A DNA stretch of 64,000 bases from Yoonia sp. SS1-5 (GTDB lineage Bacteria; Pseudomonadota; Alphaproteobacteria; Rhodobacterales; Rhodobacteraceae): the NCBI RefSeq assembly GCF_038443705.2, contig NZ_CP151767.2, forward strand, positions 434,001-498,000, given 5' to 3'. The notes below the pieces were generated by a model. The model was not told the origin of the DNA. It saw only the letters and a list, made by a program, of their open reading frames with translations, and searched no databases. A program made the translations under genes and the position numbers. Below, one piece after another: positions 1-8,573 of this stretch (positions are counted from its first letter, which is position 1; each line of letters begins with the position of its first letter).

Positions 1-97
1 CAGCCAATAACTCACACTCATAATGAGAAGTGGCTACTGCCGCCGAAGCAGTGGGTAAGCAGAAGGCCAACAGACCAATTCTTGTAAAAATTCTCAT
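1..97 (-). CDS. Small secreted protein, 5' part only (paralogue of the next gene)
   Basis: Partial gene running off the left edge. Reading the minus strand from the ATG at 97 gives a start MRIFTRIGLLAFCLPTASAA, a typical Sec signal peptide with a positive N-terminus, hydrophobic core and AxA-like end, followed by a short sequence with one Cys. The ATG overlaps the TGA of the livF fossil by four bases (ATGA), exactly as the 272-616 gene overlaps intact livF. This shared arrangement is the reason to call it a tandem-duplicated paralogue. Function unknown; probably periplasmic. The protein after residue 32 cannot be seen. Confidence 0.6.
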   Translation of the reverse strand, partial: MRIFTRIGLLAFCLPTASAAVATSHYECELLA

Positions 98-246
98 CCG
101 CCCAAGAAACTCCGCGTGACTTTATTATCTATCAAAAGTTCTTTACCTGGCCCGGTACGCACATTGCGGCCCTGAACGAGAACATAGGTTTTGTATGCAA
201 TATCAAGTTCTTGGCGTGCGTCACGTTCGATCATCAGATCATGCCC
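94..246 (-). pseudogene. livF 3'-end fossil (truncated duplicate of ABC ATPase C-terminus)
   Basis: The minus strand encodes about 50 codons that align without gaps to the C-terminus of LivF (613-1326). Counted by hand, 33 of 47 residues are identical from the LM of the Walker-B-distal segment to the shared ending RSFLGG-stop. Upstream of this the frame meets a TAA and there are no Walker motifs or start, so it cannot make an ATPase. It is best explained as what is left after tandem duplication of the livF 3' end plus the small secreted gene after it. The clear divergence from the parent copy shows the event is not recent. Confidence 0.75.
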
Positions 247-271
247 TTGTTATTCACTCGTCGTCCAACTT

Positions 272-616
272 TCATTGACGCACCTCGCAATGCCCGGTAA
301 GGCGTGTGTCCCTGCGTGTGTCGGTGTAAGTCGCACTACCATCCGGTTGCATCACAAAAATCACGTCAGAACCGGACCATCCTTCCGCCCAGAAACCACG
401 TGTCTTGCCGATCAAAAAGGGTTCTGCGGGAAACTGCGCATCACCCATGCTGACCATGGTCACCTTGCGGCGGGGCGGCTCGTCAGGGCTGGCAGGGGCT
501 ACGAACTGGTTGCGATCAATTGCAAAGGCAAGCGCTATCCCGTCCATGTCACAGGCAATGTTCTCGGCCCAGCAAGGGCCTGCGAAGACGGCACATATGG
601 CTGTCTGCACCTTCAT
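272..616 (-). CDS. Small secreted protein of unknown function, downstream of livF
   Basis: A 114-residue protein. The start MKVQTAICAVFAGPCWAENI looks like a signal peptide cleaved near residue 17, so the product is probably periplasmic. The mature part has Cys 22 and a second Cys close to the C-terminus (TGHCEVRQ), which could form a disulfide. Its ATG overlaps the livF stop (ATGA), so it is translationally coupled to livF and is part of the transporter operon. I do not recognise a named domain. The C-terminal half (repeated D/T/R, 'MQPDGSATYTDTRRD') resembles small YcfJ-free Rhodobacteraceae secreted proteins only in a general way. A diverged paralogue starts at position 97. Confidence 0.65.
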   Translation of the reverse strand: MKVQTAICAVFAGPCWAENIACDMDGIALAFAIDRNQFVAPASPDEPPRRKVTMVSMGDAQFPAEPFLIGKTRGFWAEGWSGSDVIFVMQPDGSATYTDTRRDTRLTGHCEVRQ

Positions 617-1326
617 CCGCCCAAGAAACTCCGCCTGACTTCATCATCTGCCAGCAACTCTTTGCCAGTGCCGGTATGCGCATTGCGGCCCTGTACCAAA
701 ACATAGGCTTTATCCGCAATTTCAAGCGCTTGGCGCGCGTTTTGTTCCACCATCAGGATCGGGATACCGGTGCGGGCAACCTCGATGATGCGGTCGAAAA
801 GTTCGTCCATGACGATAGGTGACACCCCGGCGGTCGGTTCATCCAGCATCAAGACCTTGGGCTGGGTCATCAGCGCGCGGCCAACGGCCACTTGCTGGCG
901 TTGCCCGCCCGAAAGTTCGCCCGCGGCCTGTGCGCGTTTTTCCTTGAGGATCGGAAACAGGTCATAGACCTGCGCCATGGTGTCGCTGAAATCATCACGC
1001 CGGATAAATGCGCCCATCTCAAGGTTTTCCTCGACCGTCATCGAGGTAAAGATATTCGAGGTTTGCGGGACAAACCCCATCCCCTTGACCACACGCTGCT
1101 GCGGGGTCAGCTGGGTGATATCCTCGCCATCCAGCCGAACGGCGCCCTGATTGACATTCAGCATGCCAAACACAGCCTTCATCGCCGTCGATTTGCCCGC
1201 CCCATTGGGGCCAACAATCACGGCGATCTCGCCCCGTTCGGCGGCAATCGTACAACTGTGCAGGATATCGGGGCCCTTGCCATAGCCGCCGGTCATGGCG
1301 TCACCGATCAGAAACGGTTCACTCAC
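613..1326 (-). CDS. livF: Branched-chain-amino-acid-type ABC transporter ATPase (LivF-like)
   Basis: A 237-residue ATPase, normal for LivF. It has Walker A (GPNGAGKST) near residue 40, Q-loop, the signature LSGGQRQQVAVGRAL near 138, Walker B (VLMLDEPTAGVSP) near 158 and the switch His replaced by the usual LivF MVEQNAR motif. It would energise import of a hydrophobic amino acid or related compound with LivG. The start is GTG at 1326, overlapping the stop of a 52-codon ORF (GTGA). The operon lies on the minus strand, and the permease genes (livH, livM) are not in the window; they may lie to the left of position 1. Confidence 0.9.
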   Translation of the reverse strand: MSEPFLIGDAMTGGYGKGPDILHSCTIAAERGEIAVIVGPNGAGKSTAMKAVFGMLNVNQGAVRLDGEDITQLTPQQRVVKGMGFVPQTSNIFTSMTVEENLEMGAFIRRDDFSDTMAQVYDLFPILKEKRAQAAGELSGGQRQQVAVGRALMTQPKVLMLDEPTAGVSPIVMDELFDRIIEVARTGIPILMVEQNARQALEIADKAYVLVQGRNAHTGTGKELLADDEVRRSFLGG

Positions 1327-1481
1327 TGATTAACATACTCTTCGAGGAAGGGCAGGTAGGTCGTCAGCGTGTTGCGCATAAGCGCCTGTTCAGACGCATC
1401 CGCGTGGTTCTGATAAATATAGTAGAATGTCCCGGCCGAGCCGATAATCGCCCCTAGCAGAATGGTAAGCAGGAATTTCAT
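1323..1481 (-). CDS. 52-residue single-pass membrane or secreted peptide in liv operon
   Basis: A short gene of 52 codons. ATG at 1481 is preceded by a good ribosome binding site (GAAGG, spacing about 9). The product starts MKFLLTILLGAIIGSAGTFY, a hydrophobic helix of about 18 residues that is either an uncleaved signal anchor or a signal peptide, followed by a short polar tail with many Thr, Tyr and Glu. The stop overlaps the GTG start of livF, so it is translationally coupled to it. The clean start, the coupling and the operon position argue that it is real. Role unknown; it could be a small accessory of the transporter. Confidence 0.65.
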   Translation of the reverse strand: MKFLLTILLGAIIGSAGTFYYIYQNHADASEQALMRNTLTTYLPFLEEYVNQ

Positions 1482-1523
1482 GTCTTCGTACCTTCTTTGG
1501 TGTTTTGATCATTTCACCCATTA

Positions 1524-2123
1524 TCACTGATCCATCCGCAATTGCGACAGGAACGCCTCATGCAGTGATCTGTGACGGTCAGAGAATTTGGTCCCAATGG
1601 CAAATGTCATCAGCTGCATTGTCCGGTTGGGTGACGAAAAAATGCCATTCGCGTAGACGACATTCAGCCCGTCAATCTCAAATGTGTAGGCGATTGTCTC
1701 GATTGGTTGCCCGTCGACTTCGGACGGGTAGACATCAAGAACCGGAATATCCTCGACGCGCAGGCCCACAATGCCGGCGGCATTTTCGACCACTACCTTG
1801 CGCATAAATTCGGCCGTCATGCCATCGTCGCTGCCTAGTTCCTCGGAGATGACCTGCGCATAGTGCCTGTCATCGTAACGATAGGCCGCCGCCACATCGG
1901 GATTGGGAATTGTTGTCCGGGACCACCCATCGTTTTTGCCACAAAACCGCAGGAACCCGGTGATATCCTCGCAACCGCCCTCGGTCGGGCGCGCATAGCG
2001 CCATGTCCCATCATCTAATATCTGGATCGCGCGCCCGTCGACAACGGAACGGCCAATCACCTCTTGCGCGGTGACCCCGGTTGCCAGCGCGATGCTGAGG
2101 CCTGTGACACAAGCCCGGATCAT
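1524..2123 (-). CDS. Secreted protein of unknown function between livG and livF
   Basis: A 199-residue protein with signal peptide MIRACVTGLSIALATGVTAQ and a cleavage site after AQ. The mature part begins with a short 'xIxILDDGTWRY' segment seen in several small periplasmic proteins, has two Cys (near 52 and 61) that could form a disulfide, and then an alpha/beta-looking domain rich in acidic residues. The ATG overlaps the end of livG (ATGA), so it is coupled to the transporter ATPase gene. No enzyme motif is visible. It may be a periplasmic accessory of the importer, but this rests only on position. Confidence 0.7.
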   Translation of the reverse strand: MIRACVTGLSIALATGVTAQEVIGRSVVDGRAIQILDDGTWRYARPTEGGCEDITGFLRFCGKNDGWSRTTIPNPDVAAAYRYDDRHYAQVISEELGSDDGMTAEFMRKVVVENAAGIVGLRVEDIPVLDVYPSEVDGQPIETIAYTFEIDGLNVVYANGIFSSPNRTMQLMTFAIGTKFSDRHRSLHEAFLSQLRMDQ

Positions 2124-2899
2124 GATACCATTTCCTTGTTCTTAAGGCCGGTGCCAAGATAGGCCTCAATCACCTGTTCATTGGCCTTGATTTCGGCCAG
2201 TGTTCCTTCGGCCAGAACGTGGCCCTCGGCCATGCAGATCACCGGGTCGCAAAGGCGGCCGATGAAATCCATATCGTGTTCAATAACCACAAACGTGTAG
2301 TTGCGTTCCTGGTTGAGGCGGATGATCGCATCGCCAATCGTATTCAGCAGGGTCCGGTTGACCCCTGCGCCCACCTCATCAAGAAACACGATCCGGGCAT
2401 CAACCATCATGGTGCGGCCCAGTTCCAGCAGTTTCTTCTGCCCGCCGGACAGGTTGCCGGCTTTTTCGTCCTTCAGGTGATCAATTGTCAGGAACTCGAT
2501 GACCTCATCGGCTTTGGCCTGCAGCGCGCGTTCTTCATCCGCGATGCGCCGGCGTCCAAACCAGGTGTTCCACAAACGCTCACCCGACTGGTCGCCCGGA
2601 ACCATCATCAGGTTTTCACGTACCGTCATCGAGGAAAATTCATGCGCGATCTGGAATGTGCGCAGCAATCCCTTGTGAAAAAGATCATGCGGGGGCAGAC
2701 CGGTAATGTCTTCGCCCGCCATCGTGACCTTGCCGGATGTAGGTTTAAGAACGCCCGCTATAACGTTGAAAAGTGTTGTTTTTCCGGCCCCATTCGGGCC
2801 AATCAACCCGGTAATGCTGCCCGGTTCGATACGCAGCGATGCGTTGTCGACGGCGCGAAACCCGCCAAAGGTCTTCACCAGGTTTTCAACAACGATCAT
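2120..2899 (-). CDS. livG: Branched-chain-amino-acid-type ABC transporter ATPase (LivG-like)
   Basis: A 259-residue ATPase with Walker A (GPNGAGKTT) near 36, the LivG-type insert around residues 90-135, signature LSGGQKKLLELGR near 152, Walker B (RIVFLDEVGAGV) and the switch motif VIEHDMDF. Asp-Glu is followed by Val instead of Pro in the D-loop region (DEVGAGVN), a small departure from the usual DEPxAG. It pairs with LivF to energise a hydrophobic-amino-acid-type importer. It lies 63 bases after the binding-protein gene, with a terminator-like hairpin in the gap. Confidence 0.9.
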   Translation of the reverse strand: MIVVENLVKTFGGFRAVDNASLRIEPGSITGLIGPNGAGKTTLFNVIAGVLKPTSGKVTMAGEDITGLPPHDLFHKGLLRTFQIAHEFSSMTVRENLMMVPGDQSGERLWNTWFGRRRIADEERALQAKADEVIEFLTIDHLKDEKAGNLSGGQKKLLELGRTMMVDARIVFLDEVGAGVNRTLLNTIGDAIIRLNQERNYTFVVIEHDMDFIGRLCDPVICMAEGHVLAEGTLAEIKANEQVIEAYLGTGLKNKEMVS

Positions 2900-2910
2900 G
2901 ATCTGCCCTT

Positions 2911-2943
2911 TATAGAAAAGCAGCGCATCGGGTGATGCGCTGC
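2911..2943 (-). terminator. Attenuator hairpin after the liv-type binding-protein gene
   Basis: Perfect 10-bp inverted repeat GCAGCGCATC (2920-2929) / GATGCGCTGC (2934-2943) with a four-base loop. On the minus strand it is followed by TTTTCTATA, as in an intrinsic terminator. It sits between the binding-protein gene and livG, so part of the transcripts should stop there and binding protein should exceed ATPase. Confidence 0.75.
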
Positions 2944-2962
2944 CTTCACTGATGTTGACCGC

Positions 2963-4159
2963 TTAGCGGTAACCGATTGTCGAATAGACGCCATCGGCGA
3001 ATTCGATTTCCTGATAGTTCCCGGCACTTTCACCCGGTCCGATCAGCTCCACCGCGGAGGCGCCGACATAGTCGATATCTTCGCCATTCGCCAACAATTC
3101 CAGACCTTTGGCCAGCTCACCGGGGAAGATTTCCGTACCCGGCGCGTTGGCGACATCAAAGACATGATCCTTGAGGTCGGCAGAGGCAGAGGATTTTGCC
3201 GCCTGCATGGCCAGCATAATCAGCGCGGCTGCATCATAGCTTTCGGGGCTGAAAGCACCAGTGCCGTCAAATCCTGCAGCCTCGGCCATTTCCACGAATT
3301 TTGCAGCACCCGGGCTGTCGGTTCCCGGATAGGCACCGAAGGATCCGTTCAGCTCTGCGCCGAAATTCTCGTTCAGCTTGGTGCCGACCATGCCATCTGG
3401 CACGTAGAATGTGTCAAACGCGCCGGTATCCAATGCAGACCGAATGACGCCGGAACCGCCCTGATCGACATAGCCCGCAACCACCAGCACTTCACCGCCC
3501 GCAGAGGCCAGCGCGCCGACTTCTGCTGAATAGTCAGCCTTGCCGTCTTCATGTGCAGCAGAAATGGTGACGGTGCCGCCAGCGTCTTCGAATGCCGCCT
3601 GGAACGCATCGGCCAGACCTTTGCCATAGTCGTTATTGGTGTAGGTCAGGGCAACTTCGCTGAAACCGCGATCTTGCAGGATGTTGGTGATGATCACGCC
3701 CTGACGGGCGTCTGATGGGGCGGTGCGGAAAAACAGGCCGTCATCCTCGGCTGTCGACAGACCGGGCGAGGTTGCGGAAGGCGAAATCATCACAACGCCA
3801 TTTGCACGCGCCACGTTCGCCAGAATCGCACCCGTCACGCCGGAACAGTCGGCCCCCATGATCGCATTCACGCCATCGGACGTGACAAGGCGTTCGGCGG
3901 CGGCGGTTGCAGCGCCGGCATCAATACATGTGCTGTCGCCGCGTACGGATGTTACCTTGGCGCCGCCCAAAAGCGCACCTGATTCAGTGACTTCGGCCAT
4001 CGCAAGCTCTGCACCGGATCCCATGGCGGGGGTGATCGATTCCAATGGGCCGGTGAAGCCCAGAATCACGCCAATCTTGATTTCTTCTGCATGCCCATCC
4101 GCATATGCGCCGCCTGCAATCATTGCCATGGCGGTTGTCGCCATCATCAATTTTTTCAT
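2963..4159 (-). CDS. Periplasmic amino-acid-type ABC substrate-binding protein (LivJ-like)
   Basis: A 398-residue binding protein of the Leu/Ile/Val-binding (type I, receptor-family) fold. It has signal peptide MKKLMMATTAMAMIAGGAYA, then 'IKIGVILGFTGPLESITP' at the start of the mature domain and a ligand-loop region 'MGADCSGVTGAILANVA' near residue 100. Pairs of Cys near 76 and 103 could form the disulfide common in this family. It is the first gene of the minus-strand liv-type operon, downstream of a GlxA-type regulator. The ligand cannot be told from sequence; amino acids, amides, urea or aromatic acids are all known for this family. Confidence 0.85.
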   Translation of the reverse strand: MKKLMMATTAMAMIAGGAYADGHAEEIKIGVILGFTGPLESITPAMGSGAELAMAEVTESGALLGGAKVTSVRGDSTCIDAGAATAAAERLVTSDGVNAIMGADCSGVTGAILANVARANGVVMISPSATSPGLSTAEDDGLFFRTAPSDARQGVIITNILQDRGFSEVALTYTNNDYGKGLADAFQAAFEDAGGTVTISAAHEDGKADYSAEVGALASAGGEVLVVAGYVDQGGSGVIRSALDTGAFDTFYVPDGMVGTKLNENFGAELNGSFGAYPGTDSPGAAKFVEMAEAAGFDGTGAFSPESYDAAALIMLAMQAAKSSASADLKDHVFDVANAPGTEIFPGELAKGLELLANGEDIDYVGASAVELIGPGESAGNYQEIEFADGVYSTIGYR

Positions 4160-4264
4160 TTGTTGTCTCCCTAGTGGATATCAGTACCCTGTCGCGCAGA
4201 TTATCAGCCTGTTTCCAAAAGGAAAGGCGCAAGAAAAGGCAGGCTTACTTTCGGCAAGTGGTGC

Positions 4265-5266
4265 CTAGATTGACAGCCGCGCCGCGTGGCTGCCCCGTTC
4301 GCGGTAAGGGGTGGTGTCGTAATGCGACCGGTAGCATTTGGAGAAATGCGAGGGCGAGGCAAAGCCGCATGCAAGGGCCACATTGATCACCGTCATATCG
4401 GTTTGCATCAGCAGATTGCGGGCCTTTTGCAGCCGCAGTTCCATGTAATACCGCTTGGGGCTTCTGGACAGATACCGCCGGAACAGCCGTTCCAGCTGCC
4501 GGGTGGACATCTCGACATCCCGGGCGAGAATGGCCGGGCTGATCGGGTCCTCGATATTCTGTTCCATCATCTGGATGACCCGGCTTAATTTTGGATGCCG
4601 CACCCCGATGCGGGTTGGAATTGACAGCCGCTGGGTGTCCTGATCGGTGCGGATCGAGGAATAGATCAGGATGTCGGCCACGGCATTCGCCAGATCCTCA
4701 CCATGATCATCGGCGATCAGTTTCAGCATCAGGTCAATTGATGCGGTGCCACCTGCGGTGGTGATCCGGTTTCCATCGACCACAAAGACCGACTTGGTCA
4801 ATTCTACATCCTCGAATTCTTCGGCAAAACTGTCCTGATTTTCCCAGTGGATCGTCGCACGCCGCCCATCCAAAAGCCCCGCCTTGGCCATGCTGTAGCC
4901 TGCGGTACACAGGCCTGCGATGGTCACACCGCGCCGGGCCTCGCGCCGCAGCCAGTTCAGGCATTTTTTTGTCGTGGCCTGCTGCACATCCACACCGCCA
5001 CACAGCATGATCGTGTCGTCGCGGTTCAACTCGCCCAGATCACCTTGAAGCCGAAAGGCGCAGCCATTCGAACAGGTCGCATCCTCGCCGCCTTCACCAA
5101 TGATGGTCCAGCTGTAGAGTTCCTTGCCCGCCGTGCGATTGGCGATCCGCAGGCTTTCAACTGCGCTGGCAAAGCACAGCATGGTAAAATCCTGCATCAG
5201 CGTGAAGACAAATCGGCGGGGCTTGCCGCTGTGGTCGACATCGACAATTTGAGGTTCGGTTGACAT
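4265..5266 (-). CDS. GlxA-family transcriptional regulator (DJ-1/PfpI-like + AraC HTH)
   Basis: A 333-residue protein with two domains. Residues 17-195 resemble a DJ-1/PfpI glutamine-amidotransferase-like fold, with Cys 120 in the nucleophile-elbow position (AGLCTAGYS). Residues about 225-325 form an AraC double helix-turn-helix (ISPAILARDVEMSTRQLERLF and the second helix pair ending FASPSHFSKCYRSHY). GlxA-type regulators such as GbdR and CdhR control quaternary-amine and amino-acid catabolism. It lies just upstream of and in the same direction as the liv-type operon, so it may be its activator; that is inference from position. Confidence 0.85.
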   Translation of the reverse strand: MSTEPQIVDVDHSGKPRRFVFTLMQDFTMLCFASAVESLRIANRTAGKELYSWTIIGEGGEDATCSNGCAFRLQGDLGELNRDDTIMLCGGVDVQQATTKKCLNWLRREARRGVTIAGLCTAGYSMAKAGLLDGRRATIHWENQDSFAEEFEDVELTKSVFVVDGNRITTAGGTASIDLMLKLIADDHGEDLANAVADILIYSSIRTDQDTQRLSIPTRIGVRHPKLSRVIQMMEQNIEDPISPAILARDVEMSTRQLERLFRRYLSRSPKRYYMELRLQKARNLLMQTDMTVINVALACGFASPSHFSKCYRSHYDTTPYRERGSHAARLSI

Positions 5267-5464
5267 GGTCTTGGCGTCCCGGCCGGAATTAACTGCGAGA
5301 CCTCAGCAGGTTTGCCTGACACGATCAAGAGGGAATGTAGCAAAACCTGATCCATAGAGAGCGTGTGGTTGATGCAATTTGCCATTGGCCCGCCCGCAGA
5401 CCCGCGTTATACGCAACAAATGTTAGCGGCAACGGCGCTATCACACAGGAAATGGAGCAACAAA

Positions 5465-6835
5465 ATGACCGACTGGCAAAAATCTGACTGGCGCAAAAAG
5501 CCCCGGGTTCAGATGCCTGAGTATACCGACGCTGATGCGCTGAAATCTGTCGAAGCTCGCCTTGCCAGCTATCCTCCCTTGGTTTTTGCAGGCGAGGCCC
5601 GCAATCTGCGCGCTGAACTGGCCGCTGTCAGCCGGGGCGAGGCGTTCTTGCTGCAAGGCGGTGACTGCGCGGAAAGCTTTGCCGAATTCGCGGCGGACAG
5701 CATTCGCGACACGTTCAAGGTGATGTTGCAGATGGCGATGGTGCTGACCTATGGCGCCAAGGTGCCGGTGGTCAAAGTGGGCCGTATGGCCGGGCAGATG
5801 GCCAAACCACGCTCGGCCCCGACAGAGACGGTCAATGGTGTCGAACTGCCCAGCTATCGCGGCGATATCATCAATGGGTTCGAGTTCACGGAAAGCAGCC
5901 GCGTCCCGGACCCGGAACGCATGTTGCAGGCCTACCTGCAGGCCGCGGCCACGCTGAACCTGCTGCGTGCCTTTTCAACGGGTGGCTATGCCAACGTGCA
6001 TGACGTGCATAAATGGACGCTCGGCTTCACCGATATGAACGAGGTGACCAAATATAGCGACATGGCCGCCCGGATCAGTGATACGCTTGATTTCATGGCG
6101 GCGGCTGGCCTGGATACGGACCGCAATCACGAATTGCAGACGGTGGATTTCTTTACCAGCCACGAAGCGTTGCTGCTGGAATATGAAGAGGCGCTGTGCC
6201 GGATGGATTCGACCTCGGGCAAGTGGCTTGCGGGGTCCGGTCACATGATCTGGATCGGCGACCGGACACGGCAGCCGGACGGGGCGCATGTGGAATTCTG
6301 CAAAGGGGTGATGAATCCGATTGGCCTGAAATGCGGTCCCAGCATGACCTCAGGTCATCTGAAATCGCTGATGGCATCGCTGAACCCGGACAATGAGGCC
6401 GGTCGTCTGACCCTGATTGCCCGTTTTGGTGCAGGGTCGGTGGGCGAACATCTGCCCCGGCTGATCAAGGCGGTCGAGGAAGAGGGCGCCAATGTGGTTT
6501 GGACCTGTGACGCGATGCATGGCAACACGATCAAGTCATCCACCGGCTACAAGACCCGGCCCTTTGAAAGCGTTCTGCGCGAGGTCAAGGAATTCTTTGC
6601 CGTGCATAACGCCGAAGGAACGATCCCCGGCGGCGTGCATTTCGAGATGACCGGCAAGGACGTGACGGAATGCACCGGTGGTGTGCGTGCCGTGACGGAC
6701 GAGGATCTGTCAGATCGTTATCACACCGCATGTGATCCGCGCCTGAACGCCTCGCAATCGCTGGAACTTGCGTTCCTTGTGGCAGAAGAGCTTTCGGCCC
6801 GCCGCGATACGATCCAACAGGCCAAGGCGGGGTAG
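5465..6835 (+). CDS. aroG: 3-deoxy-7-phosphoheptulonate synthase, class II
   Basis: Condenses phosphoenolpyruvate and erythrose 4-phosphate, the first step of the shikimate pathway. At 456 residues it has the normal length of the class II (plant-like) family. Family motifs include [22 protein letters not shown], the KWTLGF segment, and [10 protein letters not shown] near the metal site. The chosen start [14 protein letters not shown] follows AGGA at a reasonable distance; a longer frame back to 5363 has no such support. It ends inside a hairpin shared with the convergent PAS gene. Confidence 0.93.
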   Translation: MTDWQKSDWRKKPRVQMPEYTDADALKSVEARLASYPPLVFAGEARNLRAELAAVSRGEAFLLQGGDCAESFAEFAADSIRDTFKVMLQMAMVLTYGAKVPVVKVGRMAGQMAKPRSAPTETVNGVELPSYRGDIINGFEFTESSRVPDPERMLQAYLQAAATLNLLRAFSTGGYANVHDVHKWTLGFTDMNEVTKYSDMAARISDTLDFMAAAGLDTDRNHELQTVDFFTSHEALLLEYEEALCRMDSTSGKWLAGSGHMIWIGDRTRQPDGAHVEFCKGVMNPIGLKCGPSMTSGHLKSLMASLNPDNEAGRLTLIARFGAGSVGEHLPRLIKAVEEEGANVVWTCDAMHGNTIKSSTGYKTRPFESVLREVKEFFAVHNAEGTIPGGVHFEMTGKDVTECTGGVRAVTDEDLSDRYHTACDPRLNASQSLELAFLVAEELSARRDTIQQAKAG

Positions 6836-6850
6836 GGCGCAACCCTACCC
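6830..6850. terminator. Shared hairpin across both stop codons of convergent aroG and PAS gene
   Basis: Perfect 8-bp inverted repeat GGGTAGGG (6830-6837) / CCCTACCC (6843-6850) with loop CGCAA. The TAG of aroG (6833-6835) and the TAG of the opposite gene (6845-6847) lie inside the two arms, so one palindrome ends both genes. There is no T-tract on either side, so termination strength is uncertain. Confidence 0.5.
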
Positions 6851-7486
6851 GTTATTGACAACCAGTTTGAGGGCCGGACGCTGTGTGTTCGGCCCTTGTT
6901 GTTGGGTCGGCTGCACAAGCGGCTGGACACTGGCCAACTGGATACCCAGGGATTCGTGCCGGATCCGCGCACCGGATGTGATTTCAAAACGACGTGGCCG
7001 TGTGCCGGTGTTTCCTTCGGTCACAAGCGCGCCCAGAATGCGGCTGGTCTCGCCTTTTTCGTCGCGCAGCGGCAGCAACAGCATCGTGCCGGTCAGATGC
7101 GGCCGGACAAGCGAGCCGGGCGAGTTGAGCGGCAGGCACATGATCGCGGGTTCGGAAAAGGCAGCTTCGATCAGCCGGGCGATCTCATCGCGGGCTTCGG
7201 GTGCGAAAAACGTGCTGAGCGGCATCCCGCGCGCATCCATCTTGAGGATCTCGTGCAGGTGCTGACCTGCGACCCGCATCCGGGCAATACCGGGGGCCAC
7301 CCGCTGCAGGATAAAGGCGTGCGGCAGAACGCTGTCGATCTGGCTGGGCTCGATATCATTGCGTGACGGAATGCGTTGGGCGTGGCGCAAAGCCTGCCAG
7401 TACCTCTCGAGGCTTTCGAGCGTTTCGTTTCCGGCTCCGGGCAGATCGGCCCTGCGGCGCTGCGGGTGATTTTCAACGATTTTCAT
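6845..7486 (-). CDS. PAS_5 domain protein
   Basis: A 213-residue cytoplasmic protein of the PAS_5 (DUF1333-like) type frequent in Alphaproteobacteria. It shows the family pattern: 'ESLERYWQALRHAQRIPSRN' at the start, then 'ILQRVAPGIARMRVAGQHLHEILKMDARGMPLSTFF', a PAS-like core, and 'LLLPLRDEKG...ILGALV'. These proteins are thought to be small sensors; no output domain is present. ATG at 7486 is preceded by AGAGG and is preferred over a longer frame starting at 7534. Two consensus CtrA boxes lie 56-110 bases upstream, suggesting CtrA control. Confidence 0.8.
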   Translation of the reverse strand: MKIVENHPQRRRADLPGAGNETLESLERYWQALRHAQRIPSRNDIEPSQIDSVLPHAFILQRVAPGIARMRVAGQHLHEILKMDARGMPLSTFFAPEARDEIARLIEAAFSEPAIMCLPLNSPGSLVRPHLTGTMLLLPLRDEKGETSRILGALVTEGNTGTRPRRFEITSGARIRHESLGIQLASVQPLVQPTQQQGPNTQRPALKLVVNNG

Positions 7487-7541
7487 AGTGACCTCTGCTT
7501 TCGCTGTCGTTGCGCCGGACCGGAGCAAAACCAATTTAATG

Positions 7542-7594
7542 TTAAAGAGGTTTTAACAAACATTACCGCTTTATTCACTTAACAAAGTGTTAAC
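7542..7594. promoter_or_regulatory. Two perfect CtrA-type boxes
   Basis: TTAA-N7-TTAAC occurs at 7542-7557 and again at 7579-7594, both exact matches to the alphaproteobacterial CtrA consensus; a further TTAAC follows at 7598-7602. They lie in the divergent region between the PAS_5 gene (start 7486) and yicC (start 7679). Match to consensus is seen; binding is inferred. Confidence 0.6.
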
Positions 7595-7678
7595 GGGTTA
7601 ACGCCAAAGGGGCTTGCGCTTGCCACGCGCCGCGCTTTCCCCTTAGGTGTCGCAAATACCCCACATAAGGCCCACGCA

Positions 7679-8569
7679 ATGATCCAATCCATGACCGCAT
7701 TCACCAGCCGCACCGGAACGCAGGACGACGTGACCTGGGCGTGGGATATGCGCAGCGTGAATGCCCGGGGGTTTGATCTGCGCCTGCGGCTGCCCGACGG
7801 GATCGAGGGGCTGGAAGCTGCGCTGCGATCCGCCCTTAAGGCCGCACTGGCCCGGGGGAATGTGACAGTGAATTTGCGCGTCACCAAGGATGAGGGTGCG
7901 CAGGCCCTCAGCCTTGATCAAACCCAGCTTGATGCGGTGCTGCAGGCGCTGGATGCCGTCCAAAACCGCGCCTTTGAAATTGGCGTCACGCTGGCGCAGC
8001 CCACGGCTGCGGATGTTCTGGCGCATCGGGGGGTCATGGTTGCGGGCAAGCCGGATGATGATGGCGCAGCCCTTGCTGCAGCCATGATCGGGGATGTGCC
8101 GCATCTGGTGGCGGATCTGATCAGGATGCGTCAGGAAGAGGGCGCGGCCCTGCATGATGTCATCACCGCACAGGTGGATCAGATCGCCAACCTGACCCAG
8201 CAGGCGGCAGCGGCCGCCGCCGCCCGTCTGCCCCAGATCAAGGAAAACCTGACAGCGGCGTTGCGGCGCGTTGTGGATGATGTGGCCGAGGTGGAAGAAG
8301 CCCGCGTTGCACAGGAACTTGCGTTATTGGCCGCCAAGGCGGATGTGACCGAGGAAATCGACCGCCTGCAGACCCATGTCAAAGCGGCCTACGCGCTATT
8401 GGCGCAGGATGCGCCGGCAGGGCGCAAGCTGGACTTCCTTGCCCAGGAATTCAACCGCGAGGCCAATACGCTGTGTTCAAAGGCGCAGTCACCGGCGCTG
8501 ACGGCGATCGGGCTTGACCTTAAGGCCGTGATCGACCAGATGCGCGAGCAAATCCAGAACGTGGAGTAA
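7679..8569 (+). CDS. yicC: YicC-family endoribonuclease
   Basis: A 296-residue protein of the YicC family, starting [13 protein letters not shown], with the N-terminal domain (residues 1-155) and the C-terminal DUF1732 part with the conserved [20 protein letters not shown] near residue 255. E. coli YicC is a ribonuclease linked to RyhB turnover; here the role is assumed by homology. It lies four bases before gmk and the two are commonly adjacent, so they are probably cotranscribed. Confidence 0.92.
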   Translation: MIQSMTAFTSRTGTQDDVTWAWDMRSVNARGFDLRLRLPDGIEGLEAALRSALKAALARGNVTVNLRVTKDEGAQALSLDQTQLDAVLQALDAVQNRAFEIGVTLAQPTAADVLAHRGVMVAGKPDDDGAALAAAMIGDVPHLVADLIRMRQEEGAALHDVITAQVDQIANLTQQAAAAAAARLPQIKENLTAALRRVVDDVAEVEEARVAQELALLAAKADVTEEIDRLQTHVKAAYALLAQDAPAGRKLDFLAQEFNREANTLCSKAQSPALTAIGLDLKAVIDQMREQIQNVE

Positions 8570-8573
8570 TCAG

